Assembly (NCBI GenBank): GCA_031841125.1 | Contig: CM063113.1 | Location: 18,001,312-18,065,311 of the forward strand | Source of the DNA: Acanthococcus lagerstroemiae | Lineage: Eukaryota; Arthropoda; Insecta; Hemiptera; Eriococcidae | DNA length: 64,000 nt | Direction: 5' to 3' | Shown here: positions 20,747-33,437 of the stretch, piece after piece | How positions within the stretch are numbered: the first letter of the stretch is position 1 | Layout of the letters: every line of letters starts with the position of its first letter | The notes under the pieces: model-generated | The model's database searches: none | What the model was told of the DNA's origin: nothing | Seen by the model: only the letters and a program-made list of their open reading frames with translations | Position numbers and translations under genes: made by a program

Positions 20747-23285
20747 TCCGACGGGTCTCGTATTTAGATTTAGATTGTTTGTAATCGGAACGTTTTCTAG
20801 TGCTATCCCACTCATAAGTGACTTTTAACTACTGTGATGATCTCAAAATGAATACATTAATGTAACTAAACTTGGCTCTTATTCTAGATTTATTACATTT
20901 TATTCACATTTTAGAAATAAAATGGGTTTTTAGGCCCTTTTCTACAAAAGTAATTGTATGTACGCTTGTCACTAGGGGAGGGAGGGAGCTCAAAGTGGTC
21001 AGAAGTGAAAGCCTCTCCTACGTTTATTAGAAATAAATGACTTTCTAACGGTGAAACAGACACTGGAAAGAGAGAAAGAGAGTTCAGGCCGGCGTTGTTA
21101 GCTCATAATGACAGCCCAGTGAGTACTGCTGATTTCATGTGAAAACTTCGAGCATTTCTGAAATATTCTTCGGCTGTAAGATACGCCAATTTGGTACACA
21201 GTGAATTCAGTTATGCAGATAAGCTGAACCGTTACCTAAACGCAAATACAGCCGGGTGATTTTCGAAAATGAAATGGCTAACGAGTGTAACGAGATAAGG
21301 TTAAGCATATATAACGGATAAAAATTACGAATTATAGGTTTTTACACTATTTATAGGCGGAAGTATTGATACTAAACAGTGTAAATGCGAAACAGAAACA
21401 CATTTTCACGCAAAGCGAGTGGGCTGGATTGTCGCGAATGTGAAAAAGTTCTCGTATGTGTGACAGCACAAACTTCGTTTATTGAAAACATTTGGCAAAA
21501 CGGCTTCTTTTCTCTCGCCCTTCGACTCTGACTATCTCATACAACCCTTAGATCCAGAATCCACCTTCTCAGTGTCTTTCCAAGTCCAATATTTTGGTTT
21601 CTTTCCTCAAATCTCACTCCAGATAAGTATTCGTTAGTTTCACTTCATTGTACTCAGCTCAAGGAAAGGAACATTTTCACGCAGTAAAGTCTACTTTCCC
21701 TACTCGAAGCTGTTCCATATCCTAATACCTTTTGGACACTCGCTGACTTCTCATCAGCCCTTTTTCTATTCTGGTCGACTCCGTTCTTAGTATGAAGTAT
21801 GGCCTCTTATTCAATTTCGTTATTCTTATTCTACCTTTTAGACCTATGAATAACTGGTACACATGTATATATAATCGCTTTACCTATTATGGTATGTACG
21901 CAGCAGCAGGGGTCTAACAGTGCCAAGGCATCCATTCAATTGTGATGGGCACTCCCAGTGAAGGATAAAGTTTTGATTTGAAACTGTTATCATTTTTTCT
22001 TTTGGAATTTTCTTTTTTTTTGTTACTGATGGATACTTGCTCTGAGCACCCATTCACAGTATAAGATTGTTGCGCCCCTGGTATTGTAGACTGCGGCCAA
22101 CCAACGCACGAGAATTATACACCATTCAAGTGACATTGCGTCAAAAAGGGCTGACTTTTCAAGCTCATTGTAACATTAATACCGCTCAGTTGTGAAAAAT
22201 AGAAAATTATATGATGAATATTCGTTGTCCGAATAAATTTTCTGTATAAGGCACGGTTGCTGAGGTATTAGCAATATGATGCGGTCAGGTCCTCGTTTTC
22301 CATCATTGTGTGTTTATCACGCATCTATGAAGGGTGGCGACTTTTAGTATCTTGTTTGGTACGTCATTGTTTTTCATGTATACCAAAAATCATTTTATTA
22401 AGAATTTTTATCACAACTGATCGGAAAATCGAGCCAATTGACCCGCACTACAAATCCAGTACTGATGACATTGGGGGGGGGGGTATCTGAGTAGATGATT
22501 ATGTCGGAAGACGAACTAGCCTGAGATTTTTTGAGAACTGGTGGGTGAGAACACAGTTATTGTCGAATGGCCGAAACTCGCGACTTGATGAATAAAACGA
22601 TGTTGTGTTCTTGTTCTCATCATGTAGTTCAAAATCTCCTGATCTTACGAACCGCCCACTAGAAACAGTTTCGTTGAGAATGTTCACAACCGCGAAATAT
22701 GCTTTCAGATAACGCGAATTAATAGGCGAACTGGGAAAATATTTAATGTAATTTTGACATTGTTCTTACCACCGGGTGTAGTATAATTTGTGTAACTGTG
22801 TGTGGTTATTATGCGTGTAGCGCCGGAGAACAGCTTTTTGCTGTACAGGTACCTACGTGATAAAAGGCAAAGCGCTTCTGCCGTACGCGAGCGTCGACCG
22901 CAAAATTTCACGTCAGTAGGTTTGTGCATTACCAGAAAAACCGACAACTATCAGGTAGACATAAAATATTCTCAAGCCGGCTCAAACGTCGGTCATATCA
23001 CCATCTCGTGAATATCTTGTGGAGAATAGGCTGGTTATGCTTCAGGTGCAGAATGGTATAGTGAGGCAGCTAAGGAACCTGAGAAGGCTACAAGCGACCC
23101 AGAAAATATCGTGGCTACAAAAAGTATAGACTGGAATTCATGTGAATCCTTTGGAAATCATTCCGACTCTATTTTTAGACTGCTAAGATGTGTTCTATTC
23201 CTCATCAATCCTATAAATACTAAATTAAACAATTTTCCGAACATTGGGGCAAAAGCTAAAAATGAAATCTCATCAACCTTGGCCG
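20747..23285. other. No recognisable gene
   Basis: This is mostly single-copy AT-rich sequence with a G run at 22,474-22,483 and a pyrimidine-rich part near 22,010. Frames at 22,705-23,011 overlap on both strands and show no domain. A LINE relic begins at the right boundary. Confidence 0.45.
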
Positions 23286-23289
23286 TAAG

Positions 23290-25331
23290 CACGACGTAAG
23301 AATCTTTCACTTCAACTGTCAGGGGCTGGCTGGGGAAGGACGAACTCGAAATGGCCTTAGAAAATACAAAATGGGACATTGTGGAGCTCTCAGCAATCAA
23401 CAGGGAAGGGGAAAATTTAATTCGAAGGAACAAATGGGAACTATTTCAATGTATTTTGAGTTTGCAAACGGTTTCAGGGCGGTGGGTGGTATCGTAAATA
23501 AGTTTCTGGCGGAGAGGGTTGTACAATTGAGGAGCCCACTTCCAAAGTGACCTAACTGCAATATTTGAGTTTTGAGAAGAACAAGCAAAACAGTAAATTC
23601 GGTAACGGATTTTTAAAGATATGTATCAATAAGTTCAACCTTCAAGAAAAATTTGTCGTTTTTGTTTTTGCAAAGTATGCCCCTAACGCGGCAAGACAGC
23701 GAATTGAAAACTAAAACTCATGAAGTATAATTTTGCAATTAAATCACCTTGGAAGTAGGCTCCTCAATTCAAAGGTATTGGAAAGAATATTGCTGTCCTC
23801 AAACTGAAATTGGTTGAAAACCACTCTCTGACAGTGATTCAATTTTATGTTCCGACAAGCTTAGCCCCAGAGGAGGAAGTTGACGAGTTTTATAGGCAAA
23901 TGGAAACTGAGTTAGAAAACAATGAAGGATTTTACACAATAGTGGAGGGGGATTGGAATAGCAAAATTGGAACTGACCTTCCCCTCTCTAAAAGTGTAAA
24001 TGAATATTTCTCATGGGCTTAACTAACCTTAATGGGGAAAGATTGATAAAGTTCGCCCTTGAGCAAAATTTTAAGATTGTTAACCCTCTTTTCCAAAAAA
24101 AAAATCCAAAAAGAAAGTGGACGTGGAAGTCGCCGGACAGTCATACAAAAAACAAAATTAATAATTTATTGATAGATGATGTGAGAGTAGTGTTAAACTG
24201 TGGAGTTCTAAAAAAATTCAACTTATTCTCAGATCACAGGATTTGTAGGGCTTCTCTGAGACTTCCAGCTAATTTGGTAATGTCTTTTAGTTTTAAGCAC
24301 CCAAAAAATAAATATGTAGGTAATAAGGTTATTATCCCTGTTTACAAAGGAAAAAAGTTTAACAACTTATTAAAGAAAAGATTGGATAGTGTTTCAAACA
24401 AAGTGTTTCAAGACCTACAGGTAATGTACAACTGGTTGGTGCAGGCCTTGGGGGAAATCAAGTAAGCTGTTGGTACAAAAAAAGTCAATCCTTAGACGGA
24501 TGACAAGCTCAGCGTGAAAACTGTAGCGCTGATTGAGAAAAGAACTGAACGCAGAAGTAAAACCAGACTCAAAGAACAACTCGAAGTAGTTGAACTACAG
24601 AAAACTAGACGCGAGATTCGTCCGTATATTTTACGGTTTGACCACGAACAAATGAAAGAGGTACTCGAAGAAAGCTGGTCAATTAAGAAGGCGAAAAAGG
24701 CTACTTTCAAAAGGCAACATCTACTAATGTTTATTAAAACTAAAAACCATAATCAACAAATTTTTGGAAGAAAGTTAATTATAAATGAAGCAACAAACTT
24801 TTATGAACTACTGTATGCTGTACCAAGGCTAGCAGTAATGGAGTAGTTCGAAAGCCATACCAACCAAGATCAGGGGCGAGGGGAAGAGGAGGACTCATCC
24901 AGAATCTTGGAAGTCGAGTTATATAAGGCTCTTAAATCGGTAAAACCAGGTATGAGAGCAGGTCCCGTTAAAGTTGAAAATTCCACTCTAACGTTAACTA
25001 AGGATGCATTAACACTTTTTTTGACTGAGCTCTTCGATTACTTCGAGGCTGGTTTCTCGCCTGGGCAATGACAGGTGTCTGAGATTATCCTGCTACGTAA
25101 AACAAGGAGACCGGAGTTACTAGAACAATTATAGACCCATAAGCCTTTCCTCAAATCTTGGTAAGGTTTTTCTTTGAAAAATATAATGTATCCAAAATTC
25201 GATTTTCACCAGCCAAAAGAATACACAGGGTTTAGGCTGGACTATCCAACAACTGACCACATAAATACCCTTAATAAAATCATCGAAAAGGCGAGGGAAT
25301 ATAAAATGAGTGTTAATTTTTTGTTTCAATT
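23290..25331 (+). pseudogene. RTE-type retrotransposon, endonuclease plus first part of reverse transcriptase (broken)
   Basis: This is the longest LINE relic in the window. The endonuclease begins with FNCQGLAGEGR and ELEMALENTKWDIVELSAIN (about 23,310-23,400, two frames), then FANGFRAVGGIVNKFLAE. From 23,810 it reads VIQFYVPTS, EEEVDEFY and GDWNSKIG (23,948-23,971). It continues with NGERLIKFALEQNFKIVN, KRKWTWKSPDSHTKNKI and SDHRI (24,229-24,243), the C-terminal His motif of APE-type endonucleases. A basic linker follows (24,514-24,846). The RT fingers come next: ELYKALKSVKPGMRAGPVK, FEAGFSPGQ, SEIILLRK and NNYRPISL (25,124-25,147), then DYPTTDHINTLNKIIEKAR. Several frameshifts and stops make it inactive. 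Family B copy 3 cuts it before the palm. Confidence 0.88.
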
Positions 25332-25660
25332 GTCACGCTTCATATGAGAAAACATACCTTAAGGTGAAAATCCTAATTTTGTAGTAGAGGCAAAAATAGG
25401 GTGAACAACTGATTTTTGGTGAAATTGAGTTTTCAATGGGAAGTTGTTGTTCGCCTTCCTGGCAACACTGATCAACTTGTGAAGGCCTAATCGACATTTT
25501 TACCGGTCATTGGTAGAATTCTAAAAAGGGACTTACATGTCTATAATATAGTGTGCCGATGATGTTCTGGGAATACGCTTCCTACAGGAAGTTTATAAGC
25601 GCTATCTTTCGGGAAACACTCATATTATTTTTAAATGCAGTTTCTCCTGCGCACCATGCT
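25332..25660 (-). mobile_element. Family B TIR element, copy 3, truncated, inside the RTE relic
   Basis: The terminal repeat GAGAAAACATACCTTAAGGTG lies at the left. It runs as the reverse complement of copy 2 up to GTTTCTCCTGCGCACCATGC, where it stops, so about half the element is missing. It directly follows the RTE reading. Just after it, TTTTCACCAGCCAGAAGAAT repeats a piece of the RTE sequence at about 25,204-25,225. The insertion or a later rearrangement therefore duplicated some LINE sequence. Confidence 0.8.
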
Positions 25661-26399
25661 TTTCACCAGCCAGAAGAATAGGCAGGGGTTAGCTCTATAA
25701 ATCCACAAAATACTTATTATTTTTGTCAATTTATGCCATGACTCGGATTTAAAATATATGAACTTTATATTCTAAAGTTATAGTTTGGACAAAAAAGGAG
25801 AAGAACTATGGGTGATAAGCAATGGTTCCTCTCCCGTATCTATTAATCATTAGTTTGTGTGTTACAAGGTATTTTTCGCTGATGACTGGCTCAAGGATAA
25901 AAAATGGAGATTACTGAATCTCAAATTTTGGATAATTTTAGGTGATAGCAGCTTAGTCGAACTGGAAAAAACGTAGATGAACTCTTATGAAATATAAAAA
26001 GGGGCCTTGCAATATAATGTCGCTCTAATGTATATTTATTGAAAGACCTTGTAGATGGGAACTTGATGATGTGATTTTAAGCACAAATTTAACCAGGCAT
26101 TTATAGTTTGGACAAAATAAAGAAGAACTCATATTTGAGAGATAGGATGAAGCACTTACTTATGAACAAAAGTTTTGTCAGTTATTAATATTCGTAGATG
26201 GGCTGAGAAAAAAGCCAGCTAAATTATAGACAAGATAAGAGCATCGACTGAAAAACGGACTAATCTGTATTGAAATACAAAAGTTTATAATAGTGAACCA
26301 ATATGTGAAATTTGGGTAGAAGACCCTTTAATCGAGATTGAGAGGTGTAAGCACAAACGTATTCTATGAGATAAATGAAAGACTAAGGTATAAAGATGA
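25661..26399 (+). other. Decayed LINE-flanking sequence
   Basis: The start (25,661-25,690) repeats RTE sequence. A phrase ATAGTTTGGACAAAA with AGAAGAACT recurs at about 25,783 and 26,104. One frame shows FFADD near 25,880, which resembles the RT active-site motif, but its surroundings do not align with an RT palm. I regard this stretch as unassigned, possibly RTE debris. Confidence 0.35.
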
Positions 26400-26745
26400 C
26401 GTTGACAATAAGACAAGTAAAAAGAGCTTTACTTGATATTAAAACTAAAGTTTGGATATGCGGGTTATGTGGGTAGGAGAGGAGATACTTGGAACGAAAT
26501 TCTCTACAAATGGACCTCATTGGATGTCAAAAGGGGAGAGAGTGTCCACCCATCCGCTGGAGGGATGAAATTGTAGACAATTTTGGGATCTTATGGTACA
26601 GAGCTGCCCGTGTCAGGAGAAAATGGAAATGGATGGTGAAAACCCATGCCTGGAAGTGGGCAGACTCGGTAGTGTAGTGACTTACCTGCCTCGCGGACTC
26701 TGATCCAAAAGTGTTAGTAAATAAAGAAAGAAAGAAAGAAGTGTT
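26400..26745 (+). pseudogene. RTE-like LINE 3' end with simple tail
   Basis: The frame 26,450-26,677 reads LKFGYAGYVGRRGDTWNEI, KRGRECPPIRWRDEIVDNFG and ARVRRKWKWMVKTHAWKWAD. This matches the C-terminal tail of RTE-like reverse transcriptases, with the GHV-R, P-RW-DEI and W-WAD elements. After the stop come GCCTCGCGGACTCTGATC and a short tail with AAAGAAAGAAAGAAAGAAG (26,724-26,742), which fits a LINE 3' terminus. It could be the 3' end of the same insertion that starts at 23,290. Confidence 0.7.
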
Positions 26746-27150
26746 CAGATTCTACAAACTCCTTTAGGATTCGGTGAAACTCATTCCGGATCAATTTTGT
26801 TTCTGTTAAAGACTCGTACGGGCTCTGCTCAGATTCTGTAGACTCGTCCGAGATCTGCTTAAAGTCGTGCGGACTCATTCGAATTCAGTCAGAACTCATT
26901 CAGACGGTCACACTTACCAGCTTCTTTCTTGGACCATTTTTTTTTCTGATTTGCTCTCAACCAGAGCCCTGGAATCCGCTCTTTCGAGCATTACCTCAGT
27001 GACGTCGTAAACTCCTGCAGGATTGCTTCACCCACCAAATCCTTATTTGAAACGCTTTCAGACTTTATTGAGATACTTTCAAGACTCATCTGGACTCTGT
27101 TGTAAACTCATCCACACTCAATCGGGTACCCGCTGGGATCTGATGAACCG
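26745..27150. repeat. Degenerate ACTCATTC / GACTC-type simple DNA
   Basis: The words GACTCGTACGG, GACTCGTCCGA, GGACTCATTCG, AACTCATTCAGAC and ACTCATCTGGACTC recur at irregular spacing over about 400 bp. A SINE fragment sits inside the block at 26,951-27,007. No unit length is exact. Confidence 0.55.
26951..27007 (-). mobile_element. SINE fragment (tail region), copy 2
   Basis: TTGCTCTCAACC, GGAATCCGCTCTTTCGAGCA and TTACCTCAGTGACGTCG match the 3' part of the SINE at 2,908-2,970. The head and body are absent. Confidence 0.75.
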
Positions 27151-30120
27151 ACGGTGATCTTAAAATCAGACCGATTGTGCCCTCCTGATCCCGGATTTTT
27201 CACGAATTCGCTGTATATAGCACTCCGTGGGGAAAAAGAAGCAAATTCAAAATTTCTGCGCTGTCTCGCGAATTGAGTACGTTTATTTAGAGCGAGTATA
27301 TAATCGTTCCGCTACGTGAGGGCCTTCATGCAAATCGCGTTAGGAGAAAACTCTGACTCGAATGAGAGAAAAGTGTACAAAAAAAAAGACACACAGGAAC
27401 GTGGCAACTGGCTTCAGAATTTGAATTATTCGAGTGGGTTGCTACAGTATAAACTTTCGCCGGAGCGGCGACAGTACGTGTACGCCGCAACCCTATTCGC
27501 CAATATAATCCTGTCAGGATTAAAAGTCAATTAGACGTCTTTTTAGACAACCGAAAGAGCAGCAAACTGCGGAGTGTAGACCTCTGCTCGATTTTAATCT
27601 GCTTCGACAATTTCCAAACGCTATAACAAATGGCTTAGGCTGGTGGCACGGTGGTTAAATTGGACTGAAAACATTTCAAATTCTCGCATCGAGAGATATA
27701 AACGCTGACTGGGTGAACGTCAAGCATGATTGAATCCTCTCAGAATTTTTCGATCAAATTTTGCTCGCAAATCTATTGAAACTTTTTTGATCCGGCGGGT
27801 AGATGGTTCTGATTTTCTACGCGGAGTCAGCTGAAAAGTATTGAGCCTACCGACCCGGTTAAGTAGACTTCAATCAAGGCCGTGTGGTCAGGGACAGGGA
27901 GGAAGACCAAATGATTTGTATATCTCTTGGACGAATTAGACTGCCTAGGTGACCCCCTTGCACATCCGATAGATCGGAGATGTATACATTTACCTGAAGA
28001 TGGTTCAATTTAATTCGGTCTTACTGGCAATAGAAGGATTGTAAAATATAAACGCAATTACCGTATCCATTCTCACGTCTGATTTTTCAAATCTTTAACG
28101 GGAATGAGTCGTGAAATTGAGATTCAATGTAATATTTTATCGTACGATGTGAATTATGCTGGATGTCAGTTTCAATGAGTGTAGTATAATTTCCATGGAA
28201 ATACGAGTTTCTTATAAATTATTTCGATTTTTGCTGATTTGGCGTGAAATATAGATAGATACAATTCGAGAGTAACTTGCTCGAAACTGTATGTTGTTAT
28301 CGTATTGTGTTGCTGTATTGAAGGCTGCTCCTGAACCTCTGGTACCGTGGAAGTTTGATTTCGACCATTCGAAGTACGTAATATCTAAAACGGAAGCCTG
28401 CGGTCAAGAATTTTCATAAACGTCGTCCTGGAGTTCTAGTTCTGGCAGAAGTTTGATCTTGAAAGAGTATCTGAAATGAAAGGCTATATGGTCAAATCAT
28501 GTTGTTGGTATGCTGTTTCGTTGAATTAGGAGAAGGTGGGTTATTAGAATATTAAGTACTAGGGCTGTCGCGACCGGGAGTCAGTCATTCGATGTTGTTT
28601 CGAAAATCGGTAGCTGGAAATTCTAGTAGCCATTCTGGCTATTCTGCAAAATTGGGAGAGCAGGGATTCCTTCGAGTTCAACTCCACTCTCTTTCCATAA
28701 AAATTTATAGCGACGTCCCTGAATATTACACTTATTAAAGCGATGAGTTTATGAATCTATGTATTTGTTTTTTGGAATGGTTTGCTACACTAGTTTGATA
28801 GTCAATTGCGAGGCCATTTCAAGCCCATATGAATGCATTTCAAATAGAATTGTTAGATAAAATTCATCAGTAATCCTGTCTGCCATTTGAATTTAGTGCT
28901 GAGCAGTTAGAATGATTTCACTTGAAGAGTAGATAAGCGAATCCTGCGATCCCGATCCTACAAATTTTCTCGTTGGCTGAAAACAAAATGAAAAAGTTTC
29001 ACCAAACGTGAGCTGTTCAGAAACATCATCAGTACAATGTAAGACCACTGTTTTACTCTAGAAACATGTATGACATAAGGACTTTGAATGTTACAAAAAA
29101 AATTGTACTTCATAGGCTTCCTGTATCCATTTTGATACTGATAGTACGGTTTAGTGACTCTTTCTTTATGCAAACTTGAAAAATTCATTGATTTTTTTTA
29201 ATACGCTGAACAGCTCATTTCCTCATCGCAATAACTGATTTGCTATGTGCAGGAATCCGACGTCCTGACACATATACAAAATAGTTTTCTGGGAATAGAA
29301 AAAAGAAACCGAGTTACCATTAGTCGAGCCTCATTTTTCGAGGAAGAAAACAAATTGTACAATCACGCCTTTCAAAGAAACAAATTTTTGTTTGATTTTC
29401 AAGCACAGTGTGTTGTGGAATTGATGGCGCGGGCGGTGCTGACTGTTGGAAGATTGAATTCCGGTGGAGCTTTATTACTCAAAAAAATGTCGAAATTGAT
29501 ATAAGAAATTCGTGAAGTAGCTCGCATTCAACTCGAGCATTTTTTCACAATACGTCAAAGAACCACCTAATACCCGGATCCTCCCGTTGGAAATACTGTA
29601 TTGGAATTCTTTCGTGACATTTATTGTTTTCCCTCCGGAATCGAAATGAACGTTATATTTAATTTACGAAGATACAGTATCTTTTTCTTTGAAAAAAGTT
29701 GAAACAGTGTGGTCATCATTCACAATTAAAATTGTAGAAGGGAACGTTTTCTGCTTGTCAATCTGAAAATTTCCCGATTGACAAGACTGATTTTTGTAAT
29801 TGGAAAAATTAGACGCCGTCACGTTCGGGATTTTAATCAGAATTTCTGAGTCTGAAAATTAATAATTTTTCAGTTGAAAACTGAACGAAATTTGGTAGGA
29901 GAGAGTAAGACGACGCGGTTGGAGTTCTGTCTTTTTGTCTTCCCATCGAATAAAAATTGGGTAAATACGCATTTTTAATCCTAAGAAAAATCTCTGTACG
30001 TCTGTGTTATAAACTCTCTGCATACTTAGGTTTCGAAATAGCCAGCCTCCGCTAGTCTCTTTATTCTCTAATGTGGGCAACATTTTTGAGTTTAGCTAGA
30101 CCCCCAGTCAAATAAACTAA
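27151..30120. other. Single-copy noncoding sequence, partly CpG-bearing
   Basis: I see no gene. Bases 27,200-28,700 and 29,200-29,900 carry more CpG than the repeat-rich DNA. A plus-strand frame at 29,247-29,504 (85 codons) and a minus frame at 28,958-29,188 (76 codons) have no recognised domain. This stretch has no repeat partner in the window. Confidence 0.4.
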
Positions 30121-30165
30121 CGGATGGACAGACAGATTGACTGACTGACAGGCGGACAAATAGTG
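30120..30165. repeat. Short GACNGACN-type simple repeat
   Basis: GGACAGACAGATTGACTGAC and TGACAGGCGGACAA form a short degenerate tetranucleotide array. Confidence 0.7.
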
Positions 30166-30549
30166 AGCCATACTGAGCTGAATTGGTGGGTGGCCAGGGA
30201 ACTAAGTCCCTAGTAAGTATCTACGAATTTAGTAACCATTTCCTTCTCTCTAACTGAAACCCCAAGTCAGACAGGTTGCCTAAACTAATAATCAGAAATA
30301 TTACAAGGGCCGATGAAATCCACCCAAACAGAAGATCGACAGGAAACGAAATTAAGAGGCAGTCGCAATCGGAACTTCAGTTAGTTTCTGAGCCGTACAG
30401 ACAGACTAGGAAAAGGAACAAGACCATCCATAGGGGTCGAGGTGGGGAAAGTAAGAGGTTGGAATAGTAGCAGTTGATCCGGAACCTTATTTTCTAATAT
30501 TGTAAAACTTAACGTTTTCGCTCGTTCCACACGTTTTTTTTAATTTTTG

Positions 30550-30804
30550 CAGGGACGTACCGAAGAGTTTTCCCTTGGGGGAGGGGGGCAAACAGTTTGA
30601 AAGTCCCAACTGACTCAATTCAAGACGTCCAAATATCAAAACACCAAAGAAACACTTTTGACTTGTTGGATTTTTTTAACTGACTCAACTCAAAATTTCC
30701 AAATATCAAAGCCAAAAAAAAAACTTGTTGGATTTTCCCAACTACTGAGTGAAAAATTCCTACGGGGGGGTGTGAGAGTTCCCCCCCCCTATCGATACGT
30801 CTCT
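30550..30804. mobile_element. Candidate G-tract MITE with internal tandem duplication
   Basis: The left end reads CAGGGACGTACCG followed by GGGGGAGGGGGG. The right end in reverse complement reads AGAGACGTATCGATAGGGGG. Flanking 8-mers AATTTTTG (left) and AATTTGTG (right) agree at 7 of 8, which would fit a hAT-type target duplication, though the right boundary is uncertain by one base. Inside, 30,608-30,675 and 30,679-30,740 are tandem copies sharing AACTGACTCAA, CCAAATATCAAA and CTTGTTGGATTTT. Confidence 0.5.
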
Positions 30805-30974
30805 AATTTGTGGCGTTTGTTGTGATTCCCATGAACACTGGACGGCCCTGGCTGGCAGGTAACCGGGGTGAGAGACTAATGAACGAATAGTGACGAGTAT
30901 ATTGGGAAGTTATCAAGTGGTCAGGGAGCAAACCCATCTAACAGAGTTGTAAAAAATGCAAAAAAGAAAATGTT

Positions 30975-31390
30975 GAATCCTTATTCAAAGAATCCGATCC
31001 ATTGATCATCCAAGAAATCCGAATCATGTACAAAACTTATTCTGAATTATGGATTCTAAGATCCAAGAAAACTCGAATTCAGGGGTTTGGACTTTCCTTC
31101 GAAGGAGAGGATTGTAGTATCCGAATTCAAAGACCGGATGCTTATGCACTGAAGAAGAATCTGAATCCTAGGAAAGAAAAATTCAGGATCTGGATCGTCG
31201 CATTTGTTACGGATGTTCAGAATTTTGGTATTGATTCTATAGAAAAAAGAATCCTAATGGATGCTGTGGAAGACAAAATCCAAGAATTTGAATTCATCAA
31301 AAGAGAATCTGAATTCAGGAGGAAATGATTTACAGTCGGTTTCAGAATCCGGATTCAAATTTTGGATTCTATTCTGGATCCACTTCCATC
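30975..31390. repeat. Degenerate GAATCCGAATTC-type simple DNA
   Basis: The words GAATCCGA, CCGAATTCA, GAATTCAGG, GGATTCTA and ATCTGAATCC recur about every 10-20 bases. The 108-codon plus frame at 31,002-31,328 and its repeated ES/EF/IR residues come from this composition, so it is not called as a gene. Confidence 0.6.
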
Positions 31391-33437
31391 TCTTCTCGAT
31401 AATAAATGAATAAGATACATACGTGATTATCAAAATTTTCCTTCGTTTTACTTGGAATTTACCTTCAATTAATCAATTATACAGGCATACATCATGCTCA
31501 CATTTTCGTTACGTATTCTACACAAAATATTAAGTCCCAGTGATAATGCCCCCCCCCCCGGAATCAGATTGGGAAAATCAAGTTATTATTATGCATTGTT
31601 AATTGTTAAAACCACCCCTCCTGAATCAGACCAGGAAAGCCGTAACAGAAAGCTAAGTTATAATTTTATGCAGACAGGCAATGAAATTCTAAAATTTTTG
31701 ATCAGTGGTAAATTGTGACGATTTATTTTTTCGTTGACTAAAATTTATGGAATTGAACAAGAACGAAAGAATATTGAATTAATCCCTGGATCGACTTATT
31801 CCTCTCATCCAGCCCCCTTCCCTCCTACAGATGCGCCTAAGGATAGAACTCCACAGTAAGTTTACTCGTATGTGAGAATAAATGAACTATTCAGTGCAGG
31901 TGGACTTCTCCCAAAGAAACTTTCAACTTATTGGATAAATCGGTCCGATTTCGAGGAGGGTGGCTTTTAATGCAAAGAAAATACTGGCACTGCGTGTTTA
32001 TGTAAAATAAATTTTTAATGATTGCTTTGAGTAACACCACCGAGGAATCACAAATTGCTGTTATACGTCGCCGTACGTTTAGAAAAGCTGAGTGTAATGT
32101 CAAGACAGCATCCCGATGATTGATTATTATTCTTGTTGATTGATTATTATTTCATATTGGCTGATACGCGACATTTAGACGAAGTAATGACGAGTTGACG
32201 AACCGGCGTAAAGACAGCTTTTCTGAGCAAGAACCGAATTCACACCAACTTTGCTCTGCAGCTTCTTCCGTATTTACTCATAGGGCGATTCAAAAAGATG
32301 CGCGTACTTTTTACCTTTGCCTTTTACTGTTAATGACCATGTGTGCACAGCTGCACACCTATTGGAATCACCGAGAGATGTGATACGAGTATACCCATCA
32401 ATTGAGAGGACCAATATTGCTTAGGAATTTCATTTGCCGATTCTGGTGCCAGTCAGAGACAGGATTTCAGTCTACTTTCGTGAGCGGAAACAGTAATATT
32501 TGGAACTAAGGCTTCTTCAGTACTCTTTCTCCCGGGAGTGGGAGCGAAGTGCAGTATACTTAGGTACATATCTTGATCTGCTGATCAAACATTGAAGGGA
32601 GTCAGTGCCTATTCTTGCTTCCATTCCCACAGATTCAAGGACTGATGACGATTCGAAACCAATGATACGATCAAAATGTGTTCAAATTTTGTAAATATTC
32701 TGGTTTTGTCCCCGCACACACTATCAGTGTATTTTGAAAGCCTTACTCGTGGCTGTTTCAGAGGACAGCGAAGTCCACTTACAGATATCTAAATTGTTCG
32801 TGATACCTGTCCAAAAGTCTGAAATTCTGCAGGATTTCTAGATTCAGTAATATACTTTGAAGTGTAAACTTCGAGTGAATTGCTAACTTATTTACCATAA
32901 TATGTGATTCCCATTCGTCCTTTTTCATTTTATATCTGATAGCATCGTGTTTCCTGAATCCTTTCAAATCTCTGAAATAGTGGATGCTGGAATTAATCAT
33001 AGGAACTCGATTTAACGATTTCCGCTGCAATTCGGATCCGTTTTTGGTTTCAATTATGAGCATTTCCCTCGTTCGATGGAATTTAATTTGTACGAGATAT
33101 TCCGATTATACGAGTACAAGACGAACTTCCGGGTTGTATTTGAAAAGAAAATTTCGTTTAGTCTAAGAACGACAGAACGGATCTGAGGCGAATTTAGTAA
33201 GCCCCAGCATTTATACACCAACCTGCACTGAGAAGTACGGATCATTTTCGTATTTAAAGAGTCGATTCCATGAACGCAAATAGCCGACCTTGAGTGAAGA
33301 GGAGGCTCATGAGGGGCGGATAAGTATCAAAATAATGCTGAAAATTCTTTCACTCGTATACTTTTCAGTTGTTCTGTGGAGCTAAGCCCACTTGGCTCCC
33401 TATCTGCACCTATATTCACTAGTTTATTCATTAATTT
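31391..33437. other. No recognisable gene
   Basis: Bases 31,548-31,559 are a C run. Bases 32,100-33,300 are CpG-bearing single-copy DNA. A minus frame at 32,779-33,063 (94 codons) and neighbours on both strands show no domain. Confidence 0.45.

Noticed and set aside
25870..25900. RT active-site box FFADD
   Set aside because: The flanking residues do not follow the order of an RT palm and stops surround it. Chance is the simpler explanation.
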